NCBI GenBank assembly: GCA_937894055.1
Contig: CALDHQ010000560.1
Coordinates: forward strand, 1 to 9,893
Direction of reading: 5' to 3'
Source: an uncultured Polymorphobacter sp.
GTDB lineage: Bacteria; Pseudomonadota; Alphaproteobacteria; Sphingomonadales; Sphingomonadaceae
DNA length: 9,893 nucleotides
Positions 1 to 5,845 of this stretch are shown piece by piece. The position numbers were made by a program, and so were the translations under genes. Numbering within the stretch: position 1 is the first letter of the stretch; each line of letters starts with the position of its first letter. Below the pieces are notes generated by a model. It made no database searches and was not told the origin of the DNA. It saw nothing but the letters and a program-made list of their open reading frames with translations.

Positions 1-81
1 CGTGGCGGCGAGGCTTTCGTGGCGCACCGGCGCACCGATTTCGTGGATGCGTAGCGTGCGGGGAAATTCGGGATGGGTCAT
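1..81 (-). CDS. DUF177 (YceD-like) protein, N-terminal fragment
   Basis: Only the first 27 codons are in the window; the gene runs off the left edge. The ATG at 81-79 overlaps the TGA stop of the chaperone gene upstream in an ATGA junction, so the two are probably translationally coupled in one transcript. The visible protein begins MTHPEFPRTLRIHEIGAPV, which resembles the start of DUF177/YceD family proteins (an early E-F-x-R followed by a hydrophobic strand and G). In sphingomonads a DUF177 gene commonly follows the ubiquinol-cytochrome c chaperone gene, and the call leans on that synteny (recalled, not computed). YceD-like proteins are small cytoplasmic proteins linked in other bacteria to rRNA metabolism; no function can be shown from this fragment. 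Confidence 0.6.
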   Translation of the reverse strand, partial: MTHPEFPRTLRIHEIGAPVRHESLAAT

Positions 82-623
82 GCGATGGTTCCGGCCTTGA
101 GCGCATCGAGCGCGGCGCTGTTGATGCGGGCGTGAAGGCTGCGCGCGTGCGCGGTTTGCCACGCCAGCGCGTCGGCGGCAACCGGGGCGCCGCGGTAGAG
201 GTTGCGCGCCAGCGCTTCGGGCAGGGCTTCGGCGGGGGCGTCGGGCGCAAGTGCCTCGCGGTAGGCGCCCAGCCGGCCGCCGAGCGCGCTGACCATGTTG
301 CCGATATGCTTGCCAACGACCTGGTCGCTGATGCCGATTTCGCGCAGGCTGCCGTCCATGTCGGTGATGAAGCGTTCGGTGAGGTCGCTGGTCAGCTGCA
401 TTTCGCCCGCGGCTTCGAGCCGCATCAGCACCAGCGCCAGCACCAGCGCGACCATGTCGAAGCGGCCGTCGAGCGTGTCGGGCACGGCGCCGGCGATGTA
501 GCTTTGCGGCTGGCGTGCGATGTCGACGACGCTGCGGTAGAGCGCGTCACCGGGCAGTTCGACGGCAAACTGGCGCTGCACCGCATGTTTGACGGCGCGA
601 GTCAGGCTGGAGAAAGGGTTCAT
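78..623 (-). CDS. Ubiquinol-cytochrome c chaperone family protein (CBP3/UQCC1-like)
   Basis: A 181-residue protein of the family related to mitochondrial Cbp3/UQCC1, which assists cytochrome b synthesis and assembly into respiratory complex III. The conserved core is visible from about residue 29 to 125: LYRSVVDIARQP, then VPDTLDGRFDMVALVLALVL, then ERFITDMDGSLREIGISD followed by VGKHIGNMVSALGGRLGAY. The DTLDGRF and DMDxSLREIGxxD blocks are the family signature. There is no signal peptide, so it should act at the cytoplasmic face. I chose the ATG at 623-621 because the reading frame further upstream has no family similarity and runs into the bamE promoter region. The start has only a weak ribosome binding site. 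Its stop overlaps the DUF177 start, and it is divergent from bamE. The family call is confident; a role in complex III is inferred from the eukaryotic relatives. Confidence 0.85.
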   Translation of the reverse strand: MNPFSSLTRAVKHAVQRQFAVELPGDALYRSVVDIARQPQSYIAGAVPDTLDGRFDMVALVLALVLMRLEAAGEMQLTSDLTERFITDMDGSLREIGISDQVVGKHIGNMVSALGGRLGAYREALAPDAPAEALPEALARNLYRGAPVAADALAWQTAHARSLHARINSAALDALKAGTIA

Positions 624-660
624 CGGATACTCGATTCGGCTGAAGACGCAGCAGTAGGGC

Positions 661-689
661 TTGTGACGGGTCGTGATGCCGCATATTGA
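661..689 (+). promoter_or_regulatory. Candidate sigma-70-type promoter for bamE
   Basis: TTGTGA at 661-666 and TATTGA at 684-689 are separated by 17 bases and resemble -35 and -10 boxes reading toward bamE, whose ATG is about 80 bases downstream. A second candidate pair is TTGGCT (695-700) and TATGGC (717-722) with 16 bases between. The 145-bp gap 624-768 must also hold the leftward promoter of the chaperone gene, but no clear one is seen. This is inference from box similarity only. Confidence 0.35.
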
Positions 690-768
690 GGCGATTGGCT
701 TCCGGTGCAACGCCTGTATGGCGATGCCAGTGTGGTAAAGTGCAGCAGTGCTGCGGTGGGAGTGGGTT

Positions 769-1281
769 ATGCGTTTGACGAAAAGCAGCAAGCCGGCGGC
801 GATGGCCTTGCCCGTGCTGGCAGTGCTCGCGCTGACGACACTGTCGGCCTGCGAATCCTCGCGCATCAAGCAGACGCAGGGCTATATCGTCGACGAAGTG
901 CTGGTCGCGTCGGTGCAGCCGGGCGTCGACAACCGCGCCTCGGTCGAAAAGACGCTGGGCCGCCCGACCTGGGCCTCCGAATTTGATAACGGCGAATGGT
1001 ATTATGTGACGCGCAACAGCTCGCAGCTGGCGTTTCTGACCCCCAAGCCGACGTCGCAGAGCATCATCATCATCAGCTTCGATAGCGGCGGCGGTGTCAC
1101 CAAGGTCGAACGCGACGGCCTCGACAAGATCGTGTCGGTCAAGATGGAAGACGACAAGACGCCGACGCTGGGCCGCGACAGCAGCCTGATCCAGGATCTG
1201 TTCGGCAACATCGGCCAGGTCAGCAGCGGCGGCGGTCCCGCCGGCAGTGGCGGCGGCACGGGTCGCGACGGGCCGAAATAG
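769..1281 (+). CDS. bamE: Outer membrane protein assembly factor BamE (SmpA/OmlA lipoprotein)
   Basis: A 170-residue lipoprotein of the BAM complex, which folds beta-barrel proteins into the outer membrane. Residues 1-28 are a type II signal peptide: basic start (MRLTKSSK), hydrophobic stretch, and lipobox L25-S-A-C28, with Cys28 the lipidated residue. The SmpA/OmlA domain covers about residues 36-125 and shows GYIVDEVLVASVQPGVDNR, the turn motif KTLGRPTW, and GEWYYVTRNSSQLAFLTP. A Gly/Ser-rich tail (about 149-170) is probably disordered. The start at 769 is preferred over the in-frame GTG at 748 because GGGAG (758-762) lies six bases before the ATG and the shorter protein begins with a proper signal peptide. 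The gene appears monocistronic, is divergent from the chaperone gene, and its TAG stop shares two bases with the edge of an inverted repeat. Confidence 0.92.
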   Translation: MRLTKSSKPAAMALPVLAVLALTTLSACESSRIKQTQGYIVDEVLVASVQPGVDNRASVEKTLGRPTWASEFDNGEWYYVTRNSSQLAFLTPKPTSQSIIIISFDSGGGVTKVERDGLDKIVSVKMEDDKTPTLGRDSSLIQDLFGNIGQVSSGGGPAGSGGGTGRDGPK

Positions 1282-1407
1282 AGCCTCCGGCGGGCAGGGG
1301 CTTGCCCCTGCACCCGATTTTCACGCGCCCGAGTATCCAACGTCAGATTCTGCCGCACTGACCCAATAGTTGGGTGCAGGGGCAAGCCCCTGCCCGCCGG
1401 AGGCTCT
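1280..1407. repeat. Large inverted repeat, copy A of a three-member family
   Basis: Two perfect 36-nt arms (1280-1315 and 1372-1407, reverse complements) flank a 56-nt spacer. Each arm has the order AGAGCCTCCGGCGGGCAGG, a short self-complementary core, then CCTGCACCC. The core in this copy can fold as CAGGGGC-TT-GCCCCTG. The left arm starts inside the bamE stop codon, and the right arm ends just before the bamE/receptor terminator. The design matches REP/BIME-type elements (paired extragenic palindromes), but I cannot assign it to a named family. No transposase or open frame lies inside it. Confidence 0.9.
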
Positions 1408-1410
1408 CAA

Positions 1411-1453
1411 GAAACCGCCGGCAGCGCATGCGCACTGCCGGCGTTTTCGTTTC
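1411..1453. terminator. Bidirectional intrinsic terminator between bamE and the TonB-dependent receptor
   Basis: The arms GCCGGCAG (1417-1424) and CTGCCGGC (1435-1442) form a GC stem of eight pairs, extended to nine by 1416/1443, around a 10-base loop. On the plus strand the stem is followed by GTTTTCGTTTC, a T-rich tract suited to ending bamE transcripts. On the minus strand it is followed by GGTTTC, a weaker tract for the receptor. It sits 8 bases past the receptor stop codon, between convergent genes. Confidence 0.75.
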
Positions 1454-1460
1454 AGCGCGT

Positions 1461-3857
1461 TTAGAAGCGGAAGCCGACGGTGCCGAGGAAGGTGCGCGGG
1501 TCGCCCCAATAGGCCGTCTGGATGTTGCTGACCGACGAGAATTCCTGTGCGTCGGTCTTGTAGACGGCGTTGGTGGCGTTGCGGACCTGGCCCATGACGT
1601 ACCACTTCGGCGCGTCGTAGCGGACATAGGCGTTGAGGATGGTGTAGCCGGGTTCCCACAGCGCCGGGCGGCGGTTGTCGACTGACAGGAACTGCTGGCC
1701 CACCAGCCGCACGTCGCCGCCGAAGCCGACCGAGTCGTCGACGCCGACGGGCAGCGTATAGTCGGCCGCCAGTCGGGCGGTGATCGGCGGTGCGAAGGCG
1801 GGTTCGCAGACGATCTTGGTGCCCGTCGGGTTGCAGCCGTTGGCGCGGGTGTCATCGAATTCGGTGTATTCGGCGTTGAGGTAGCCGAGCGAGCCGGTCA
1901 GCACGAGGTTCGGGATCAGCCGGACGGTGCTTTCCATTTCGAAGCCGTAGATGCGCATGGCGCCGGCGTTGATGACCGGCAGATAGCCGAAGCCGTTGAC
2001 ATCGGTTTCACCGACGCGCGCCTGGAAGTTCTTGTAGTTGGTGTAGAAACCCGACACCGCCAGCGTCACCTTGCCGTCGGCGTAGTTGGCCTTGTAGCCG
2101 CCTTCGAAGTTCCACGCCGACTCCGGCTGGAAGGTCACGGCGAGCGTCCGCACCCCGTCGACAACCTGGATGAGGTCGGTCGCGCTGTTGGCGCGGCCGT
2201 TGAAGCCGCCCGACTTGAAGCCCTTCGATGCGGTGGCATAGATCATCTGGCCCGGTGCCACGGTATAGCTGGCGGTGATCATCGGCGTCCACGCGCTCCA
2301 GCCCTGATTGTCGATGCCGTTGAGGTCGAAGCCGGCCATCGCCGGGCTGGTGTACAGGCTGTCGGGGAAGGTGAAGGTGCCGTTGAGCGCGGCGAGGCTC
2401 GACGTTGTGGTGGTGGTGCGGAAATAGGTCTTGTTTTCATCGGTGTAGCGCAGGCCGCCGGTGACCGAGAAGGTATCGGTCGCCTTCCACGTCACCTGGC
2501 CGTAGGCGGCGTAGGACTTCAGATCCTGGCTGTCATGGACGGTGCGCTGGAAGGTGACGGGCACGGTGCCGAACAGGCTGAACACGTCATTGGCGTAGGC
2601 GACCTGATCCGATGCCAAGTTTTCATTGAGGTAGTAGAGGCCGAAGACGCCGTCGAACTTGTCGCTCGCCAGCTTGAGCTGGAGCTCCTGGCTGAACTGG
2701 TTCTGGTCGACGAACACCTTGACGTTGCCGGTCTGCGTCGTCGTCGCGTCGATATCGATGTAATATTGCGGCTTGAGTTCGCGGTAGGCGGTGATCGACA
2801 CCAGCGTGAACATGTCGTTCAACTCGGCATTGACGGTGCCCGACACGCCCCAGCTGGTCATTTCCTGACCTTCGCCGTTCTTGAAATCGGTCGCCGAGGT
2901 GCGGTTCCACGGGCCGGCGGCGTTGGCGATGACCTTGTTGCCGAAGAAGCCCTGCGGCGGCTGGCACGCCTTGTTGACCTGGCCGGCGGGGAGGAACAGC
3001 GCGTTCTGGCAGATCGGCGCCTGGTTGCTGCCGAGCGTCAGCGACGAATCCTGATGCGTGTAATCACCGCTGAGCAGGATTTCGAGGCGCTCGTTGGGCG
3101 TGGCGCGGACGATGATGCGGCCGGTGCCGATGTTGCGGTCGTTGTATTTTTCACCGGTGTTGAGGTCGGTGACGGTGCCGTCGCGCTTGTCATAGGTGCC
3201 GGCGATGCCGACGGCGAGCTTGTCCTGCACCAGCGGCACCGAGGCATAGACGTTGCCGAGAATCTGGTTGTAGCTACCGTAGGCGAGGCTGCCCATGACC
3301 TTGAGGTCGTTGCCGGGCTTGCGGCTGATGATGTTGATCGCGCCGCCGATGGTGTTCTTGCCGTACAGCGTGCCCTGCGGGCCGCGCAGCACTTCGACTT
3401 GCGCGACGTCCATCATGCTGAACATCGCACCCTGGATACGGCTCATGTAGACGCCGTCGACATAGACGCCGACCGCCGGGTCGAACGTCTGCAGCGCGTC
3501 GGGCTGGCCGATACCGCGGATGGTGATGTTCGCCGATGTCGCCGAGCCGCGGCCCTGGACGATGTTGAGGTTGGGCACCGCGCCCTGGATGCCGCCGAGG
3601 TCATAGGCGCCGGCCTTCATCAGCTGGCTTTCGGAGAACGCCGTCACCGACAGCGGCACGGTCAGGATGTTTTCCGCGCGGCGGCGGGCAACGACGATGA
3701 TTTCGTCGGGATTGGCGGCCTGGGCCTCCTGCAAGTCGCCGACCGGGCTGGCGACAACCGCGGGCTGGGCCTGTGCGAGCAATGGTGTTGCCATCAGCGC
3801 GGCAAACGCCACGCTGGCCTGTGCGAGACTGCGAATCGAAAGCTGAGCCGAAACCAT
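1461..3857 (-). CDS. TonB-dependent outer membrane receptor
   Basis: A 798-residue outer-membrane receptor that uses TonB/proton-motive energy to import a large or scarce ligand. Residues 1-30 form a Sec signal peptide ending ATPLLAQA. A TonB-box-like segment DEIIVVARRR (51-60) leads into the plug domain (about 61-180), with ITIRGIGQPDA, VGVYVDGVYMSR, QVEVLRGPQGTLYGKNTIGG and INIISRKPG, all classical plug motifs. The 22-strand barrel follows and ends in the aromatic C-terminus VGFRF typical of outer-membrane proteins. Cysteines at 283/298 and 675/684 form two close pairs, likely disulfides in surface loops. The start is supported by GGGGAG seven bases before the ATG. It is divergent from a TetR regulator across a palindrome, suggesting ligand-dependent control. 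Sphingomonads carry many such receptors for siderophores, vitamins, glycans and aromatic or steroid compounds; the ligand cannot be named from sequence. Confidence 0.95.
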   Translation of the reverse strand: MVSAQLSIRSLAQASVAFAALMATPLLAQAQPAVVASPVGDLQEAQAANPDEIIVVARRRAENILTVPLSVTAFSESQLMKAGAYDLGGIQGAVPNLNIVQGRGSATSANITIRGIGQPDALQTFDPAVGVYVDGVYMSRIQGAMFSMMDVAQVEVLRGPQGTLYGKNTIGGAINIISRKPGNDLKVMGSLAYGSYNQILGNVYASVPLVQDKLAVGIAGTYDKRDGTVTDLNTGEKYNDRNIGTGRIIVRATPNERLEILLSGDYTHQDSSLTLGSNQAPICQNALFLPAGQVNKACQPPQGFFGNKVIANAAGPWNRTSATDFKNGEGQEMTSWGVSGTVNAELNDMFTLVSITAYRELKPQYYIDIDATTTQTGNVKVFVDQNQFSQELQLKLASDKFDGVFGLYYLNENLASDQVAYANDVFSLFGTVPVTFQRTVHDSQDLKSYAAYGQVTWKATDTFSVTGGLRYTDENKTYFRTTTTTSSLAALNGTFTFPDSLYTSPAMAGFDLNGIDNQGWSAWTPMITASYTVAPGQMIYATASKGFKSGGFNGRANSATDLIQVVDGVRTLAVTFQPESAWNFEGGYKANYADGKVTLAVSGFYTNYKNFQARVGETDVNGFGYLPVINAGAMRIYGFEMESTVRLIPNLVLTGSLGYLNAEYTEFDDTRANGCNPTGTKIVCEPAFAPPITARLAADYTLPVGVDDSVGFGGDVRLVGQQFLSVDNRRPALWEPGYTILNAYVRYDAPKWYVMGQVRNATNAVYKTDAQEFSSVSNIQTAYWGDPRTFLGTVGFRF

Positions 3858-3963
3858 CTATCTTCTCCCCAAAAAGCAGCCAAACTGGCGCTTGTGACTT
3901 GTTGCTGCCGGGTTTAGTGAAAGTTGAACCAGGTTTCAACTTGGGATTGGGGAGGAACCGACA
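3858..3963. promoter_or_regulatory. Divergent regulatory region with palindromic operator candidate
   Basis: The 106-bp gap between the receptor and TetR genes contains a perfect inverted repeat, AAGTTGAA (3921-3928), six bases, TTCAACTT (3935-3942), a 22-bp footprint typical in size for a TetR dimer. Read leftward, TTGAAA inside the right half-site is followed after 17 bases by TAAACC, a plausible -35/-10 pair for the receptor, so a bound repressor would cover the -35 box. The palindrome is also 22-43 bases upstream of the regulator's ATG, consistent with autoregulation. The palindrome is directly seen; its binding partner and the promoter assignment are inferred. Confidence 0.6.
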
Positions 3964-4623
3964 ATGGCTGCCGAGCGTGGCACAACAACAACAGTTGCCG
4001 CTCCGGCGGACGCCCCTGATATGGCCGACGTTGCCGACGCCAAGGAACCGCGCACCGCACGCGGCCGCCGCACCCGTGACGCCATTCTGGAAGCTGCCGC
4101 TGCCGAATTCGGCGAGCGCGGTTTCCACGACGCCGCGATCACCCGCATCACGGCGCGGGCCGGCGTCGCGCTGGGCAGCTTCTATACCTATTTCGACACC
4201 AAGGACGCGGTGTTCACCGCGCTGGTGCGCCACATGTCGGCGCAGGTCCGCGACCATGTCGGGCCGACCATCCTCGCCGCCCCCGACCGGCTGAGCGGCG
4301 AACTGGCCGGGCTGACGGCGTTCCTCGAATTCGTGCGCAGCCACAAGGAGCTCTACCGCATCCTCGACGAAGCCGAGTTCGTCGACGCGGCAAGCTGGCG
4401 CGCGCATTATGAAACGACCGTCGCGGGCTACCTCGCCAGCCTGACCGCCGCCGCCGCACGCGGCGAGGTGCGCGAAGGGCTCGGCGAAGTCGAAGTCTGG
4501 GCGATCGTCGGGATGAACGTGTTTCTGGGGCTGCGCTACGGCGTCTGGGCACAGGACCAGCCGGCGGGCGAGGTCGCGGCCATCGCCAACCGGCTGCTGC
4601 GCGAGGGCATTGCGCCGCGCTAG
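3964..4623 (+). CDS. TetR/AcrR-family transcriptional regulator
   Basis: A 219-residue one-component regulator. After an unusual Ala/Thr/Asp-rich leader of about 30 residues, the DNA-binding domain spans about 32-83: RGRRTRDAILEAAAAEFGER, then the helix-turn-helix AITRITARAGVALGSFYTYF with the typical FYTYFDTKDAVF end. The C-terminal helical ligand and dimer domain (about 90-215) includes LEFVRSHKELYRILDEAEFV, as in many AcrR-type regulators. The start at 3964 is supported by GGAGG (3951-3955) eight bases before the ATG; the internal ATG at 4021 has no such site. It most likely represses or controls the divergent receptor gene and itself through the palindrome at 3921-3942. The ligand is unknown. 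Confidence 0.9.
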   Translation: MAAERGTTTTVAAPADAPDMADVADAKEPRTARGRRTRDAILEAAAAEFGERGFHDAAITRITARAGVALGSFYTYFDTKDAVFTALVRHMSAQVRDHVGPTILAAPDRLSGELAGLTAFLEFVRSHKELYRILDEAEFVDAASWRAHYETTVAGYLASLTAAAARGEVREGLGEVEVWAIVGMNVFLGLRYGVWAQDQPAGEVAAIANRLLREGIAPR

Positions 4624-4651
4624 ACGCAGTTGATCACCCGGAAACGATTGA

Positions 4652-4817
4652 AGGGCCTCCGGCGGGCAGGGCCTCAGGCGCTGCACCCAATCGCTTTTGT
4701 CATTCCCGCGAAGGCGGGAATCCATCCAACCCAAAAAAATGGATTCCCGCCTTCGCGGGAATGACACCGTTGTTCTTCAAATGGGTGCAGGCCTCAGGCC
4801 TGCCCGCCGGAGGCTCT
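4652..4817. repeat. Large inverted repeat, copy B, interrupted by a nested element
   Basis: The left unit is 4652-4691 and the inverted right unit 4781-4817. They share the family edges (AGRGCCTCCGGCGGGCAGG and CTGCACCCA) but differ in the centre. The right unit has a clean CAGGCC-TCA-GGCCTG hairpin; the left has CAGGGCCTCAGGCGCTG, a damaged version with a mismatch. The 89-nt spacer holds a different palindromic element at 4698-4766. The whole lies between the convergent TetR and thioesterase genes, 28 bases past the former's stop and 22 past the latter's. Confidence 0.85.
4698..4766. repeat. Nested inverted repeat of dRS3-like palindromes
   Basis: Two perfect 28-nt arms (4698-4725 and 4739-4766) are separated by 13 bases. 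Each arm contains a 20-nt imperfect palindrome, ATTCCCGCGAAGGCGGGAAT on the plus strand at 4702-4721. This fits the pattern ATTCCC-N8-GGGAAT known as dRS3 in Neisseria and seen as dispersed repeats in many proteobacteria. When translated, such elements give the familiar spurious peptides PRRRESI and RLRGNDK, and they do so here. The sequence is unrelated to the surrounding family-B arms, so this is a repeat within a repeat. Confidence 0.85.
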
Positions 4818-4839
4818 AAAATCTTCTTGTCGAACTTCC

Positions 4840-5724
4840 TCAGCGCTGTGCCGGAAATTCCACTGTCTCGGTCGTCAGGTCGGCAGCTTCACCGGCGTGG
4901 CGGTAGAACAGCATCTGCGCCGAGGCGATGAGCTTGCGGTCATCGCCTTGCAGCGCGTGTGCATCGACGATGACGGTGCGCCGGCTGGCGCGCAGTACGC
5001 GCGGGACGATGTGCAGCGGCTCGGTGGCGTTGGCCGGGCGGATGTAGCGGACTTCGACATCGACCGCTGACCAGCCGAGGTCGGCGGGGGCCAGTGCGGT
5101 GCTGGTGGTTTCGAGGGCTGCGGCGATGAAGCCGCCGTGGATCGCCGGCAGCATCGGCGAGCCGACCAGCGCCAGATTGGGCGGCAGTACGGTGCCATCT
5201 TCGGCCGGCTGCAGCGCCAGAAGCGCGCTGAAGTCCGGCGCTGTCGAGGCTGCCGCATCGCTGTGTTCGACATGCGCGAAGACATCGCCGCCGCCGGGGA
5301 AACTGCCGGTCAGGAAGCGCGCGCACGCCGTGCCGACCAGTACGACCGCATCGGCGGCATAGGCGCGCAGCACGCCCTGCACTTCGACGATGGCGCCGTG
5401 GCGGATGACGCGTTCGACCTGCGCCTCGACGTGTGCGCCGGGTGGCGGCAGCGCCAGCCAGTCGACGCGCAGGTCGAGCGTCAGCATCGCCTGTTCTTCG
5501 CCGAACGCCGCGAAAACGCCGCGCGCGAGGCCCTGATCGGCGAGCACCAGCATGGCGCCGCGCGCCATGCGGCCATCGGCGTCGTGCGTGGCGGGCAAGG
5601 TGCCGTCGATGCTCGACACGGCGCTGTCGTGTTCACCATGGGTGTCAAGGCCGAGCGTGACGCAGCCGGCGATGCGGCGCTGCTGGTCGGCGTTTGATGT
5701 CGTGCGTCGGGATGCGGCTGTCAT
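4840..5724 (-). CDS. Double-hotdog thioesterase-superfamily protein
   Basis: A 294-residue protein with two tandem hotdog-like halves. The second half is clearer: LVGSPMLPAIHGGFIAAALE (187-206) carries the HGG motif at the start of the central helix, followed by strands VDVEVRYIRPA and RTVIVDAHALQ to about 276. The first half (about 45-140) has ARGAMLVLADQGLARGVFA in the same place, so HGG is replaced by RGA, then LTLDLRVDWLALPPPG. Hotdog proteins of this PaaI/acyl-CoA type usually hydrolyse acyl-CoA or bind acyl chains; the substrate is unknown and the first half may be non-catalytic. There is no signal peptide or membrane segment. It is read in the same direction as hppA but is separated from it by a strong terminator, so it probably has its own promoter. 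It converges with the TetR gene. Confidence 0.75.
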   Translation of the reverse strand: MTAASRRTTSNADQQRRIAGCVTLGLDTHGEHDSAVSSIDGTLPATHDADGRMARGAMLVLADQGLARGVFAAFGEEQAMLTLDLRVDWLALPPPGAHVEAQVERVIRHGAIVEVQGVLRAYAADAVVLVGTACARFLTGSFPGGGDVFAHVEHSDAAASTAPDFSALLALQPAEDGTVLPPNLALVGSPMLPAIHGGFIAAALETTSTALAPADLGWSAVDVEVRYIRPANATEPLHIVPRVLRASRRTVIVDAHALQGDDRKLIASAQMLFYRHAGEAADLTTETVEFPAQR

Positions 5725-5730
5725 ATGCAT

Positions 5731-5735
5731 CTCCT
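5731..5735 (-). promoter_or_regulatory. Ribosome binding site fixing the thioesterase start
   Basis: AGGAG on the minus strand lies six bases before the ATG at 5724-5722. Another in-frame ATG at 5730-5728 directly abuts the AGGAG and is too close to be used. A start further upstream would read back into the hppA terminator. The site therefore decides for 5724. Confidence 0.75.
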
Positions 5736-5780
5736 GCGGGCAACCGGCACAAAATGCCACCCCTGCCGTGCAGTCGCGCA

Positions 5781-5813
5781 ACAAAAACCCCGCCGGACTT
5801 GCGTCCGGCGGGG
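5781..5813 (-). terminator. Strong intrinsic terminator of hppA
   Basis: A perfect 11-bp GC-rich stem (5788-5798 with 5803-5813) has a four-base loop. On the minus strand it is followed directly by TTTTTGT (5787-5781). It begins about 32 bases past the hppA TAA stop and is the most canonical terminator in the window. Confidence 0.92.
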
Positions 5814-5845
5814 TGGTTGCGACGGTCGGCTTGCGCCGGTGTCGA

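Noticed and set aside
2535..3917. A 460-codon plus-strand open frame antisense to the receptor gene
   Set aside because: It is a GC-rich shadow with no family similarity, while the opposite strand encodes a complete receptor with all plug motifs.
3601..4767. A 388-codon minus-strand frame beginning MSFPRRRESIFLG
   Set aside because: Its start is the translated dRS3-like repeat, a well-known spurious peptide, and the rest is antisense to the TetR gene and out of frame with the receptor gene.
5725..5780. Possible sigma-54 promoter ahead of the thioesterase gene (TGGCA followed by TTGC)
   Set aside because: The spacing between the two elements is 5 bases longer than the strict sigma-54 arrangement allows. 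No convincing sigma-70 pair was found in this short gap either.
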